Positions 1 through 11,249 of a DNA stretch of 64,000 bases are shown here, in pieces (within the stretch, counting starts at the first letter, position 1; each line of letters opens with the position of its first letter). A program made the translations under genes and the position numbers. The DNA comes from Ditylenchus dipsaci (taxonomy: Eukaryota; Nematoda; Chromadorea; Rhabditida; Anguinidae), in NCBI GenBank assembly GCA_004194705.1, contig SADC01000518.1, positions 16,976-80,975 on the forward strand, written 5' to 3'. The notes beneath the pieces are model-generated. The model was not told the DNA's origin, did not search any database, and was given only the letters and a program-made list of their open reading frames with translations.

Positions 1-837
1 TTTAGGAACTGACATTTTTTGAGATTTCAATTTACATGATTTATATAGTGGCACATTTATATAGTGCTGATATAGTGGCACAACATGGTGAGGAGTTTTT
101 TTTCTGAAAATTATCAAATCCGGTAAGATATTGATACAATTAAGATTGATGAACTTTAAACTTGAAGAGGCATACCCGTGCGTTTCAAAAAGTTAAGACC
201 ATCAATTTTTTTTTGACTATTTCCATTTTCACTCGTTCTACGTCAAATCTAATATTGATGACCCTATATTAGTTTGAAAAACTGGGCATAAAACTTAAGA
301 AATCTGGATAAGCAGCGTTGGGCTCGACTAGTGATTGGTTTTAAATTTTGAACAAATTTACTGAATTTATTTTCTAAACAATAAGCCGAAATAAAAAACA
401 ATTCGAAATTATTATTGACAAAATGTGTGTGGTCCCGCGCGCATTCAAACCTTTCAAATTGCCATGATAAGGAAGAGACAGGGTCCTTTAAATAAAACTT
501 TTTTATTTCTGACTTTTGCCCTTTTAAAATAAAAATTTAGTCGATAATTTCCTATAGTTTTTTTTCCTGACTCAGGATAAACGCCCCATCGTTAACTGTA
601 ACAAATTTTGCAGTTATTAACTCACAGTTATTGACGGGGCGAAATCTGACTCAGGATCTAGCAAAAATGTAGCTCTAGAAAAACCTTTTTACCTTGTTCT
701 ATAAAAATCGTTTTGTTTTGGTCCATCCTGTTGCTTGACTAAGGGGTACGGGTTGGATTCGGTTGGAAGTGAGGGGTAAATTTTAGCCTTTTATCCTTTG
801 ATTAATTGGTCTTTTCACTTTTAGTTGTCATTTTAAA
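1..837. other. AT-rich noncoding stretch
   Basis: No coding exon or element boundary is recognised. An imperfect inverted repeat lies at 566-658. Its arms read gccccatcgttaactgt and acagttattgacggggc, and each end carries ctgactcaggat. Confidence 0.5.
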
Positions 838-921
838 ATGATTTCAACCTGCGACTTTGAACCGCAATATTGCCGAATTGCAATTAATACTGGCGAAATC
901 GCAATTGTTATGGCATGCCGA

Positions 922-1003
922 AGATTGAGCCCATTCAAATTGGACCACATTCAAATTGGGCTTATTCAAATTGGAATAAATTCAAATTGGGCCTTTTCTA
1001 AAT
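922..1003. repeat. ATTCAAATTGGGCC minisatellite, copy 1
   Basis: Degenerate tandem copies of attcaaattgg with ggcc or ggac spacers. The same motif recurs in the other orientation at 2172-2232 and 61230-61388, so it is a dispersed short-unit family. Confidence 0.7.
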
Positions 1004-1010
1004 CAAATTA

Positions 1011-1434
1011 CAGTCAAACCTCTCTACTATGGCACCCCAAAAGTTCGTTCCCGCCTTGGGTCCGACACTTTTTTTAGCTCGATTTTCAAAGCTTTTTTCA
1101 AATTCTGTTTTTACAGTCTGGTCCCAAATATCGTAAGGATTCCGATTTTGCCGATCGTTTTCAGAATTATAAAGAAAATTCTTCTAAAAAAGCAAAAACT
1201 CAGTTTAAAAACAGAAATTTTTGAATTTTCCTGTTTTTAAACTGAGTTTTTGCTTTTTTAGAGCAATTTTTTTTAAAATTCTGAAAAACGATCGGCAAAA
1301 TCGGAATCCTTACGATATTTGGGACCAGAATGTCAAAACAGAATGGATAAAAGACTTTGAAAATTCGGTTAAAAAAGTGTCGGACCCAAGGCGGGAACTA
1401 ACTTTTGGGGTGCCATAGTAGAGAGGTTTGACTG
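1011..1434. mobile_element. Palindromic pogo/Tigger-like MITE with TA duplication
   Basis: Begins cagtcaaacctctctacta and ends with its reverse complement, with TA on both sides (1009-1010 and 1435-1436). The arms pair nearly to the centre (about 1215), giving a 424-bp hairpin. CAGTC-type ends with a TA duplication are typical of non-autonomous Tc1/mariner-pogo elements. The short reading frames inside are by-products of the palindrome. Confidence 0.85.
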
Positions 1435-1457
1435 TATGCCAATTTAAATTAAGCCTT

Positions 1458-1578
1458 TTCTTTAGAGACGGAAACGGGACGGGATCCCGCACGGGATCCC
1501 GTCCCGTTGGACCAAAATTTGACCTAAAATCCCGTCCCGGAATCCCGCCGGGTCCATTTCGAAAATCCCGGTCCCGGT
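1458..1578. repeat. GGGATCCCG low-complexity block
   Basis: GC-rich run of gggatcccg and cccggtccc motifs in AT-rich surroundings. It resembles the motif-filled arms of the hAT-type elements elsewhere in the window, but no paired termini or target duplication were found. Confidence 0.55.
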
Positions 1579-1647
1579 CCCGGTTTTGATTTTTTCTTAA
1601 TCATAAACCGGGATTCACAGTTACCAGAAAAATAACGATTACACATA

Positions 1648-1749
1648 CAGTCGACTCTCCCAATAACGAACCCCCTGGGGACCGGCTCTAGGTGTTCGTT
1701 ATTGAGAGAGTTCGTTATTCAGGGGGTTCGTTATTGGGAGAGTCGACTG
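1648..1749. mobile_element. 102-bp pogo-like MITE
   Basis: Ends cagtcgactctcccaataac and its reverse complement, flanked by TA at 1646-1647 and 1750-1751. The arms continue into gaaccccctg/cagggggttc. Confidence 0.85.
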
Positions 1750-2171
1750 TATATTATATTCACATTACCGTATTTTCTCTATTAAACCCCCAATGGGATT
1801 ATTTTTCAACCCCTAAAAAATCAGACAACTTTGAGGCCACTTTTCAACCAAAATCTGATAAGTATCAGGAGTGCTCGTGCTAACCAAGAAAACGTAAAAA
1901 ACAGATTTGCAAAATGTTTGCTCTAGACTGAGACATAAGGTCCATTTGGTGGGGGATTATTAGAGAGTGGGAGTTTAAGGCCTTAAACACAATGAGGAGT
2001 CTGTTGAGGATGAGGAGTCTAAGAAAAGTTTTCTTTTACTAGGGTTTCACCCTCTGTGCACTTTATTACCACTCATGAAACAGCTGAATTTAAAATTGCA
2101 GCGTCATTATTTGATTACCTATATGAGCTATATTGTATTCAGCAGAAATATGCCTTTTCCGCAGTCAAAGC

Positions 2172-2232
2172 AGCGGCCCAATTCGAATTGGCATAATTTG
2201 AATTTGGCCCAATTTGGAATGGCCCAATCTTT
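2172..2232. repeat. GGCCCAATTTGAATT minisatellite, copy 2
   Basis: Three to four degenerate units of ggcccaattygaattggc, the reverse orientation of the array at 922-1003. Confidence 0.6.
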
Positions 2233-2368
2233 GGTTGGCCATTGTTTTCCCTACTTTTTAAAGGTGATAAAACTTTTTGAATTTTGATTTATTACTTTTT
2301 TCAATTATTTTTTAGCTATGCTGATTGTCGCATGAACAGGCTGTTTGGAACATAAATCACCTATTCTA

Positions 2369-2525
2369 TCAAATAGATCCTCCTAATACTTTGAGGGTCT
2401 GAATATTAGGGCAGAATAAATATTCCTCAAAGTTGTTCAGTTCACTTTCACAAGCTCCATCGTTCCCGTCTTTTTTGGTTGGTTTCGGATTCACGTTGAG
2501 AATCACAGATATTTTACAGCAGAAT
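2369..2525 (-). CDS. Possible terminal exon, unknown protein
   Basis: The minus strand reads through NVNPKPTKKDGNDG and then ACESELNNFEEYLF to a stop at 2369. The composition is acidic, hydrophilic and coding-like, with no stop for about 50 codons. No family was recognised and no partner exon could be assigned. From 2526 to 3140 nothing else is recognised apart from an A-run at 2940. Confidence 0.25.
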
Positions 2526-3145
2526 TCCCTTCCTTTTTGTAGATTATAGTGAATACGGTATAACAATGAGACTTGTTTCATGCTTTTTCTGTAACAAGAG
2601 CGCAACACCGACACTCAATACAAAAAACGAGGGTTACTTGTCCTTTTAGGCTTTCTTCACTTCTTTGCCAGCTGGGTATGTCTGCCGGTTGGATATGTTT
2701 TAAAAATGGTGTTTTCTTCCTGTTAATTGACCTCGCCTGTTTTCTTCCAGACTGGCTCTTTGATTTTTCTTCAACTTACATTTCTCGTATTTCGTAAAAT
2801 TCCAAAACGTTCTATGCAATTTTTCATCCTTTTGTCAATAAGCCTTTTCCCTTTTGGGTTTTTATTGAAACACAAGGAGCAACATGCGCTTCCATATTAA
2901 AGAGCCCGGCGGTTTTGCTGAGAAATTTGACGCCGATTCATAAAAAAAAAAAAAAAGGCTGTGGGTGACTAAAAACACCCCTCAAATTATGTAAATCCAC
3001 CCTCAATTTTTTAAAACTCGTTGTGCTCGTTATTTACTTTTCAATTTTTTTGTTTCTTTGCACCAGCATGTAGCCCTGAATCTCGCCTTGATTTCTGACA
3101 ACAAAGAAGTAGGAGGCTAAAAAGCTAGCTGTAAATTACAGCCTA

Positions 3146-3299
3146 CCGTATACACTCTATTAATCCGTCATCTTTTAATAATAGAAGCCCTTCCTAAAAA
3201 TTTTAGCATGGGGCTCAAGACCGTGAAGTTATTAAAAAAGGCGAAGAATAATTCTCAAAAAATACCATTTTGGAAGGGCTTCTATTAGAGGAAATATGG
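3146..3299. mobile_element. ACCGTAT-family hairpin element
   Basis: Left end accgtatacactctattaa and right end ctattagaggaaatatggt form inverted termini flanked by TA. The internal arms agaagcccttcc and ggaagggcttct pair. Relatives lie at 7744, 22682, 23524 and 42261. Confidence 0.65.
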
Positions 3300-3529
3300 T
3301 AATCATTATGGAAAAGTCAGAACAGTAAAAGCTTTTATTTACGGTAAAGAGCATCACTGAAAGTAACCAGGCTTTTTTCTGTGTCAGTGCATTTATTCTC
3401 TCTTTGCCTTTTTGTCACTCCTTACTGTATTACCAGACGGTTTTTCCTCTGCACTTTTGCTAAATTTAACTTTCATGGCACGTAATTTTTGTTGTCAATA
3501 TACCTACCTCTCAAATCTCTGAGTGCCTC

Positions 3530-5097
3530 TCAATGGCACTTTTCGGACAGGTTGCACAGGTGACAAAACCACGACTTCTTCCTGCCAGTCCCACCCCAAC
3601 AAGTGTTGGACCCTGGCTTGGACACCCGTTTGTATGCCCAGCTCCAACATCCTATCCCTGCCTCCTCCTTATTGGCATAGGCAGCCCACTAGTTAATAGC
3701 TGGTTAATTTCACCCAAAATTTTGGTAGCCACTTCTCCAGTTGGTTCTTTCAACTCAGAGTTAGGTAAGAACTGGATGGCTGTGGGGGTTTTGATAACTT
3801 GGCCTCTGAGTTGCGCACCTTCTGGATAGGGAGAAAATGGATTTCGCCACTGGTCAATTCCACCATGTTCCCGAGAATAACACTCTCAAAATCAAGTTTT
3901 TGTGCTAAATGCCCTGGTTGCATACAGGGCAGAATATTTTCTAATGTAATAATATGAAAGAACCTGAAGAAGACATTTTTAGTTGGATGGAGGGGTTGGA
4001 TGGGTAGATGTACAAGTCCAATTGTGGCACATATGCAAGCCGGACTTCCTGGGATGTTTCTTGGCTGGATGTGGATGGTCGTGCCAGTTGGGCTTGAATT
4101 TGTAGTGGAAGTTGAGACTGATCCACCTCTATCATCATGTAAGGAGGTTGAGAAGGATGAAGATGGCTGAGTGTGGACATTGTTGGCTGGACACTAGCTC
4201 TCCTAGTAATGGAGGCTGGCAACATATCTGGCCTGACAATACCTGAGTGTAGCAAATGAGTCTGCAACTCGCCAGATGTTTCTATTGGTGCAGGCTGAGA
4301 CAGCTGGATCTTGGATGAATAGGGATGTTCACGAGATGGCTGTGCATCAGATATGTAGATCAAGGGAGTTGTTGCGGCAGGTATTGATGTAATAGGAAGA
4401 AGTGATTGCTTGCTAGGTAAGCGAAGTTGCTGAGCACACTCAGATGGAGTAGTTGCGTCTGGTCTTTTGAGAAACAGCGGAGGCGTGGGTTGCAGCAAAG
4501 GCTGAGTGGTTGTAGGCTGTAAAGTTAAAAATGAGCTAAAAGTGCAAATTTGTAAAAAAACATCTTTCCCAAATCTTTCCGAAATTTGAAACATTTTGAA
4601 GGATGGCTTGTAGGCAGGTAATTTGGCTCAACAAGGCTTTCAAGTTTTTGCGACCCGGCCAAAAAAATTTCCCAAAAACCGTAGGCCTGGTTTTAATGAA
4701 TTTCATCTGCTGACTTCTCAATCCCCATCTTGACTACATATTTAAGCTTTACAACAAAACTCACCCTGTAGATATGACTCCTCCATATGTATGATGAAGG
4801 GTTGACTGCACTCTTTTTGATAAAGAAAGATTTATTTTTATTCATGATAGAAACATATATAGCAGTATGCTTGTCGACCCGTCTAAATTTTCTACTCGAC
4901 ATAGAAAAAACTGACCTCAATTTATCTTCATTTTGCTCCCTGAATATCTGGTAGTACATGTTGGTATACTTGGCTCCAGCTGGCTTCTTCAATTCACGTT
5001 TAACCTCAAACACATCACATCTAGGTTGTACACGGTCTTTTGGCTGCGTCCATTTCTTTCTTTTAAATTTGTGGTCACTCACTGGAGTGAGGCATCT
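3530..5097 (-). CDS. Multi-exon gene, unknown Pro/Ser/Gln-rich protein
   Basis: No family recognised. Several minus-strand exons run in one direction. An N-terminal basic segment around 5097-4920 contains KRKKWTQPKDRVQPRCDVFE and ELKKPAGAKYTNMYYQIFRE. A second piece lies near 4875-4765 (VDKHTAIYV, SSYIWRSHIYR). A long exon of about 190 codons starts after an acceptor at about 4520 (ttttaactttacag) and is rich in Pro, Ser, Thr and Gln. A downstream region (about 3900-3530) contains QVIKTPTAIQFLPNSELKEP and changes frame near 3640. Introns appear to be 30-60 bp. The composition suggests a nuclear protein with a disordered tail, but that is inference. Exact exon ends are uncertain because frames break. 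Confidence 0.5.
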
Positions 5098-5204
5098 GTA
5101 ATTACATCTCAAGAAATATATCATTTGCCACAATTTTCCAAACTAATTGTTGTGTGGAAAGATTATTCGTAATTATTATTGTCTTGACACGACATCGAGT
5201 CTTG

Positions 5205-5285
5205 TGTTGACTCGGTACAAACTATGACTCGGTACCACGACTCTGTACAAACACGACTCGGTGCCTCGACTCGGTACACTTTTCA
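5205..5285. repeat. GACTCGGTAC tandem motif
   Basis: Five or more degenerate copies of acgactcggtac and actcggtaccacgact. Low-copy tandem repeat without recognised termini. Confidence 0.6.
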
Positions 5286-5403
5286 AAATTGCTGCACTTT
5301 CGAAGTAAACCAGAGGTCGACAGTGTCACAAAGGTTTTTGTTCTGACAAAACAACGAATTTACCTAACATAACAACAACAACAATTTGTACATAAACATT
5401 CCA

Positions 5404-5624
5404 TCAAAACAAGTTAACTACATGAGGATTTTGAATTGGAGCTGGTTCTATCCTTTCTTGAGCCACATTTAATTGATCATCATCCTCTTTAGCACCTCTT
5501 GAAAATTGGCAATGCTAATTCCCATCTGTCGTCCTACTCTTGTTAGGTACTTGCACATTTTCTCGTTGTACTGCCCTTTCCGGTTGATGCCATCGTCGCT
5601 GGAAAGAAACTGCAAGATCTTGTC
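5404..5624 (-). CDS. Terminal exon of an unknown gene
   Basis: After an acceptor (cattttta g, exon starting at 5624) the minus strand codes DKILQFLSSDDGINRKGQYN and CKYLTRVGRQMGISIANFQ. A one-base frame change near 5495 is needed to continue into RGAKEDDDQLNVAQERIEPA and a stop at 5404-5406. Composition and splice signal suggest a real last exon. The family is not recognised. Upstream exons were not found; the adjacent 5783-6018 hairpin may lie in the preceding intron. Confidence 0.45.
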
Positions 5625-5782
5625 CTAAAAATGGTCAAAATGTCCTTTTTTTTCAAAATCTTGAGTTACGTACCCTGCACTAAGGCCTTATTTTTTAATT
5701 TAGGCTCAGGGTAGACCAGCGCATGTTAGCTGGGACCAAAAATGTCTTACGAACTACAAAAGTACTTAAAAATAAGGGGTAT

Positions 5783-6018
5783 AGACGTTTAAGTACAAAT
5801 GTAACATTTTTGGCGTTCTGCCCTATGTTCTGTTTTAGCCACTTAGGCCTACTTAGGCTTAGGCCTTAGGCTTAGGCTTAGGCCTTAGGCTTAGGTTTAG
5901 GCTTAGGGACCAAAAAAATGTCTTACGAACTACAAAATTGCTGAAAAAATAAGCCTAAGTGGCTTAAACAGAACATAGGGCAGAACGCCAAAAATGTTAC
6001 ATTTGTACTTAAACGTCT
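5783..6018. mobile_element. Foldback with telomere-like repeats in its loop
   Basis: Arms of about 65 bp (5783-5850 and 5951-6018) pair almost perfectly; one reads agacgtttaagtacaaatg and the other its complement. The loop holds the TTAGGC array. A segment beginning gggaccaaaaa and containing tgtcttacgaactaca is repeated directly at about 5733 and 5905. No target duplication was identified. Confidence 0.75.
5842..5907 (+). repeat. Interstitial telomeric repeat (TTAGGC)n
   Basis: About ten units of TTAGGC with single-base variants (TTAGGCC, TTAGGT). TTAGGC is the standard nematode telomere repeat. Related traces are at 48596-48615 and 57870-57890, inside a different foldback family. Confidence 0.85.
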
Positions 6019-6843
6019 ACTCACCAAAAATAAGGCCTATGTGGCTAAAAAAAACAGGGCAGAACGCCGAAAATGTCTAAAAGTAGGACAAACGCCTACG
6101 CACCGAGCAATTTTGAGAAATCGACAAAAAAGCTATATAAATTTAATTTCTTTTATTTCGAAAGTCATTCGTATTGAATCGTAAAATTAAGGCAGTTACT
6201 GACAAAAAATCAATCCTAGAAATTATTCCGATTAATACATTGATACTTTTTAGCCTTAAAATACATGGAGTTTAAATCGATCACTAAAAAAGCATAAAAA
6301 AGTAAAAAGATAAGTATGCGGCCAAAATGATTCGAACCAACAACCGTCAAGTGTATTTGAATTAAAACAATTCTTATGCGGGACTAGATACGGACAAGAG
6401 ATGTAAGAGATGGACAAGAGATGGGCGGCTGTTGTTGTCACTATTAGAGGGGGGGGGGTTACAATAAGAGGGGGCTACTATTTTTCAACCTTTGACACAA
6501 AAAAATCTAAATGAAATCCGAACAAAAATCAAAATTGAAAACGAAAATTAACAAATAAAATGCCGTATTCTCCCTAATAGAAGGGATCTTATATTTGAAA
6601 AACACTCTCAAATAGAGAGGCAGGAATCGAGGGGACTGAAAAATGAAGGGACACTCTTAGTCATTTTATCTGCACCATTTTCAACGTTATCTTCATCTAA
6701 CTTAAGTTGATTTTTGGAAGCTGTATGATTAGTGAAACGTCAGATATCTTCTGTAAGTCTGTGTTTAAGGTTAAGAATCTCTATGCTGAAAATAGATTGA
6801 TAATAGTTGTAATCTTAACGGAGTTTGGATGGCAACTCTTGTA
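6019..6843. other. Noncoding stretch with element fragments
   Basis: Holds a G-run block at 6448-6475 and a partial ACCGTAT-family end near 6561 (gccgtattctccctaatag). A tRNA-like B-box lies on the minus strand near 6326-6340. No gene recognised. Confidence 0.4.
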
Positions 6844-6947
6844 CAGGGTGCGACAAAAAAAACACTTTTGAAAATTTTTGTCGAGGGCTCCCGCGCACTG
6901 AAATAAGGATTTTTTTGGTGTAAGCAAGAATTTTTTGCCGCACCCTG
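6844..6947. mobile_element. 104-bp mariner-like MITE
   Basis: Terminal inverted repeats cagggtgcgacaaaaaa and ttttttgccgcaccctg, flanked by TA at 6842-6843 and 6948-6949. The CAGGGTG ends are mariner-like. Confidence 0.85.
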
Positions 6948-6949
6948 TA

Positions 6950-7195
6950 GTGAATAAATTTGCTTTGCCAAAGAGTGAAGACAGTACCATTGATTGCTAC
7001 AAAAAGGACGGGAGATTGCAGGACTTTTGAGCTATGAGAAAAAAATAGCTCAGCTATCAAAAGTAATTGTCTGGAGAATGAATGAGAATAATGAGTCAAT
7101 AGAGTGTTAAGTTGATTGTCTGTTTTGTCAAAAAATTCCTTGTCAGGTGCATTCGTGGCTGATATGACTTTTTCGGTACTTTGTTTAGAAAGTTG
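6950..7195 (-). CDS. Possible exon, unknown protein
   Basis: Open minus-strand frame containing STEKVISATNAPDKEFFDKT and then hydrophobic RQLLLIAELFFSH. The mariner-like MITE at 6844 abuts or interrupts its downstream end. No family recognised. It could be an exon of the gene ending at 5404, but this is a guess. Confidence 0.25.
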
Positions 7196-7742
7196 CTCAA
7201 GATTTTAAAAGATATGCGATATCTTGAGAAATAAAAGGATCCGCTCCGTATTAGAAAGGCAGAGATCGAGGGCGCTTAAAAAATAAAGGGCACGACCTTC
7301 TATTACAGAGAAAAAGATAATTTTATTGCGCCACCATGGCTTAATTTTATCTGTGTCGTATGCCTCATTGTATCTAAAACGAATCATAGTTAAAACAATA
7401 TACACTGTTTTAGACCTTAAAAATTATGTACCCACTATAAAGGGGGGGGAGGCTATTATTAGGGGGGGAGGCTACAATTAGAGGGGGCTACTAGTACCAC
7501 GTGGTTCAGCCCCACCCTGGTGGTTATGGTACTTTCTGGTAATTCGAGTGCTTACTTCGGGGTATATTCTTGTAGCGTCAAAAAGTCTGAATATTTACCA
7601 AAAAACGATTGATTTGTAGTGTTGACGTGAAAAAATATTTTATACGTATGATTTTGCATTTTTTAAATTTTTTGTAATAGGAATAGTCAGTGATGAATCC
7701 TGTGTATGAAATATCAGAAAATAAACATAAAAATTACAGCTT
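7196..7742. other. Noncoding stretch with degraded hairpin elements
   Basis: Contains G-run blocks at 7440-7490 (gggggggaggctattatta) and a degraded ACCGTAT-type end near 7240. No gene recognised. Confidence 0.4.
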
Positions 7743-7743
7743 A

Positions 7744-7992
7744 CCGTATTTTCTCTAATTTCTCACGGGGGAGTAATTAGAGGCATGCGATTTTTTCAAC
7801 TTCAGGTGGCCTGAAATTTCAGTTTTCATTTACTGTTTGAGTTGTGTAAAAAGTGCCTGTCAGATTTTTAAAATCCTTCTCAGCCACTTTTTACACAGCT
7901 CAAACAGTAAATGAAAACAGAAATTTCAGACCACTTGAAGTTAGGGGCAGGAGTAATTAGAGGGGGGTGGGGAGAAATTAGAGGAAATACGG
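7744..7992. mobile_element. ACCGTATTTTCTCTA hairpin element
   Basis: Ends ccgtattttctctaatttct and agaaattagaggaaatacgg, with TA outside each. Arms pair across the centre at about 7865. The right arm also carries gagtaattagagggggg. A clear full-length member of the family. Confidence 0.85.
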
Positions 7993-8137
7993 TAGATTTT
8001 AGTCTTTTATGTTGTTACCAGTGCTGTGAATCTACGTAAAAGTTTTTGTGTTATTGCGTTTATTTTTATTAATGTTTTTGAATTTAAGTCAATTGTAACC
8101 AATTTTAGAAAATTATGTGAAATTTATTTATTATCAG

Positions 8138-8257
8138 AAGAATAATACCAAAGAAGAGCTGAAAGAAACTTTTTTAAATATTCCAAAAGATATTCGTGTA
8201 AAAGAACTTAAAGTCTACATCTCAAAATGTTTTCCTGAGCTGCAACACATTAACCAA
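8138..8257 (+). CDS. Isolated internal exon, unknown protein
   Basis: Exactly 40 codons lie between an acceptor (atttattatcag) and a donor (gtaaac). They read KNNTKEELKETFLNI, then RVKELKVYISKCFPELQHIN. Both splice signals and the open frame support an exon, but neighbours were not found and no family is recognised. Confidence 0.35.
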
Positions 8258-8402
8258 GTAAACTTTTTCAAAGATTTCTGTTCTAGGTTATTACTATATT
8301 TTCTTTAAACAAATGTATTTAGTGGCTAAAAGCCAAACTACACCATGTTGAATCTGCGACACTACTGGAATATACCAGCCCACCCAATAATTCTTAGGGG
8401 TA

Positions 8403-8563
8403 CAGTCGAACCTGGATACAACAACACCACCCCGAGGAATCGAGGGACCCTGGGTGGTGTTGTATCGAGGGTTTACTTGACTTGATTTTAGTCGAAGCTG
8501 ACTAAATCAGTCTATTTTCGGGTGGTGTTATATCGAAGGTAGTGTTGTATTCAGGTTCGACTG
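8403..8563. mobile_element. 161-bp pogo-like MITE
   Basis: Ends cagtcgaacctggatacaac and the complement caggttcgactg, flanked by TA at 8401-8402 and 8564-8565. Internal arms carry ggtggtgttgtatcga and related copies. Confidence 0.85.
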
Positions 8564-8593
8564 TACCAAAACCACTATTTGTGAAATTAAAAT

Positions 8594-9004
8594 AGTAGAT
8601 ATTAGTAATAGCCAGACCCTCAGCCTACGGGCCTTAGCCTAAATTATTTATTATAAAGTAAAGTGAAAAAACGAGGGAGGCGGTCGTATATTCCAGTAGA
8701 ATTTAGGGCTGGGGCACGGTGTGCCAAACAAGGCCCTATAGTCTTTTAGGGGGCCACATTTTTTGCCTTGGTCTCTCCTGTGTTTTGAAGATGACCAAGG
8801 CATTTTTCAACAAAAACAACATGGGAACCAAGGCAAAAATGTGGCCCCTAAAAGACAATAGGGCCAAAGTAGATATTAGTAATAGCCAGACCCTCAGCCT
8901 ACGGGCCTTAGCTCAAATGATTAGTATAGAGTAAAGTAAAAAAAAAAGAGGGAGACGGGGGTATATTCCAGTAGAATTTCGGGCTGGGGCACGGCGTGTC
9001 AAAC
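8594..9004. repeat. Direct duplication flanking a palindromic element
   Basis: A unit of about 138 bp at 8594-8731 recurs at 8868-9004; both contain attagtaatagccagaccc and tatattccagtagaattt. Between them, 8732-8865 is a palindrome with ends ggccctat/atagggcc and inner arms aaatgtggcccctaaaag and complement. Duplication and palindrome may be one mobile unit. Confidence 0.65.
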
Positions 9005-9183
9005 ACGTCGAAAGGCGAAATCGAGGTTGGTTTTAATTTAACCTTATTTTCTGCTGTATTTTCGAATGACACCCGGAAAGTTCATTTCCGCCTAGGGTCC
9101 CACACTTTTTTTTATTCCAGATCAAAAAATTTTTTTTGGTTTCGGTCAGTTGTTTTTTCATCAATCTAGGGCCAAACATTGCA

Positions 9184-10174
9184 AGAATTCCGACGCTACT
9201 GGCTTATACCCCCCCCCCAAAAAAGCTACTTTCTTATACCCCCCCCCCCAAAAATCGGACCTACTGTCATATACCCCCCCCCCCAAAAACCGACTTTTTT
9301 GGGAGTGTCTAAAAACCATTTTTATGCAATAATTTGCCATAAAGGGACCAGAAAAGCAGTTAAAAAGGGATTATGGGCTGTATTGGGAGGGGAAAGGAAT
9401 AATACAGGGGCCACTTTTTTTAGCTGCTTTACCATGTTTTTCAACTCGGGCCGTGGCAAAAATAGACTCTATATGCATTTTATGATCAAGTGTACATTTC
9501 GGAATCATGTCTAAGGTAAGTGCGTGCGCGCATCTCTAACTCTCAAGCCCCTGCGCCCCTTCGGGGCGCAGGGGGCTTGGGGGCTTGGAGTTGAGATGCG
9601 CACACCCACATACCTTAGACACAAATCACTCGAATGCGACTCTGGATGCATGAAAAAACATGCATACCAGAGTTATTTATGCGGTAGGCCCCAGTATTCA
9701 AAACTATGTTCAACATCTTTGACTTTTCGGCCGAAAAGGGTCTCCCCATTTTTCGGCCTGAGGCTACGAGCCAGAGGCTCAGCATCCAAAAGTTAAAGGA
9801 CAACCAGCAGGATCCACCCGGCTGATCGGTCCGATCAGCTCGAGTACTTATACTTTTACGTGCACCACAAGTGGCTGGGTTTGAAAGTGACTTCAACGCT
9901 TAGAGAATTAATACTCTTTGGTACTTATAGGCACTATAGAAGTGGCCCCTGTTTGTCCTTCCCATCCCAATACAGCCCATAATCCCTTTTTAACTGCTTT
10001 TCTGGACCTTTTATGGCGAAATTATTGCTTAAAAATATGTTTTGACCACTCCTAAAATCTTGATTTTGGGGGGGGGGTATAAGCCAGTAGGTCCGAGGAT
10101 TGGGGGGGGGGGGGGGGGTATAAGAAAGTAGCTGTTTTTGGGGGGGGGGGTATAAGCCAGTAGCGCCAGAATTC
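9184..10174. mobile_element. Foldback with poly-C/poly-G subterminal runs, copy 1
   Basis: Termini agaattccgacgctactgg and ccagtagcgccagaattcct pair. The left arm carries three cttatacccccccccc-type runs and the right arm the matching ggggggggtataag runs. Arms extend about 240 bp. Inside is a GC-rich hairpin (9549-9577) beside gcgcatctctaactctcaag. Relatives: 24676-25053, 31783-32406, 48457-48698, 51247-51740 and 57797-58230. No transposase is seen. Confidence 0.75.
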
Positions 10175-10256
10175 CTATTTTATTATTTATTTCTCCAAGC
10201 TATGTTATATTAGCAAACATTAGCGAACTTACTAAAAAAAATATGGTGGTGCACAG

Positions 10257-11242
10257 CATACCTGCACGCAGCACCGGCGGCGCGCCGGCGCTGCACGAGC
10301 GCCGGCGCGCCGCCGGGTAAAATTGGGCGAGTTGGAGCGCCGGCGAAAAAAAATGAAGCGTGTCGGAGGCGGCGGCGAAAATTTTGTGAGGCGCCGGCGC
10401 TTCGAAAGATGGTAAAAGTTTATGGTTTTAGAAGTTAACAGAAGGCGGAAGATCTATTCAAGTACTATGCAAATGATATCTGTTGTAAAAAAACGTCGTT
10501 TTAGTATGAATTTTGTCATGTTTAAAAACATAATTCAAATTTCACCCTTATTATACCGGGTGTCTCAAAAGTTCGAACTCACTTTTAAAAGCTTAATTTT
10601 CTAAAGAAATATTTTTGATAGCATTAAACATTAAACATAAAAATAACCGGTATGCAAGTTTTTGCCAATTTTTCGAATTTTGGTAATTTTTCAAGGAATT
10701 GGTTTTTTCAAAAGGCCATATCTCAACACTCAAATTTCAAAAATCATTCTGTAACATGGGTTTTGTAGCTCTTGAGCTGCGCTACAACATGATAATAAAA
10801 TATTGTCATGATGCTCAAAATTCAATAAAAATTTGACCAGTTGAAGTGATGAAAACGCTGGTAACCTTCTTAAAATGACCAGACAAGTGTTTGGACCCAA
10901 ATGGTGACTTATCCACGATAATCAAGCTAAAGGCAATATGCCATTTAAAAAAGGGGAGTTAGGGCTTCAAAATGGTGTAAAATGTTTAATGCTATCAAAG
11001 ATATTTCTTTAGAAATAAGCTTTTAAAAGTGAGTTCGAACTTTTGAGACACCCGGTACATAAGCAGGCGCCGGCGCTGCACCAGCGCCGGCGCGCCGCCG
11101 GCAAAAAAAAGATATCTAATGAGCGCCGGCGCCGGCGGCGAAAATTTTAATGACTCGGCGCTCGAGCCGGCGCCGGCGGTGTAAATGAAAAAGGGCCGCT
11201 GGCGCCGGCGCTTTTTTTTTTTTTGGCGAGCGTGCAGGCATG
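10257..11242. mobile_element. hAT-type MITE with GCGCCGGCG arms
   Basis: Ends catacctgcacg and cgtgcaggcatg. A perfect 8-bp duplication gtgcacag flanks it at 10249-10256 and 11243-11250. Both arms are packed with gcgccggcgc-type motifs. A 500-bp mariner-like MITE (10556-11055) is inserted in the middle. Confidence 0.9.
10556..11055. mobile_element. Mariner-like MITE nested in the hAT-type MITE
   Basis: Termini ccgggtgtctcaaaagttcg and complement, flanked by TA at 10554-10555 and 11056-11057. Inverted arms of about 60 bp continue through aactcacttttaaaagctta. The interior codes for nothing recognised. Confidence 0.85.
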
Positions 11243-11249
11243 GTGCACA

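Noticed and set aside
1221..1492. Two short frames on opposite strands
   Set aside because: Both lie within the palindromic pogo-like MITE.
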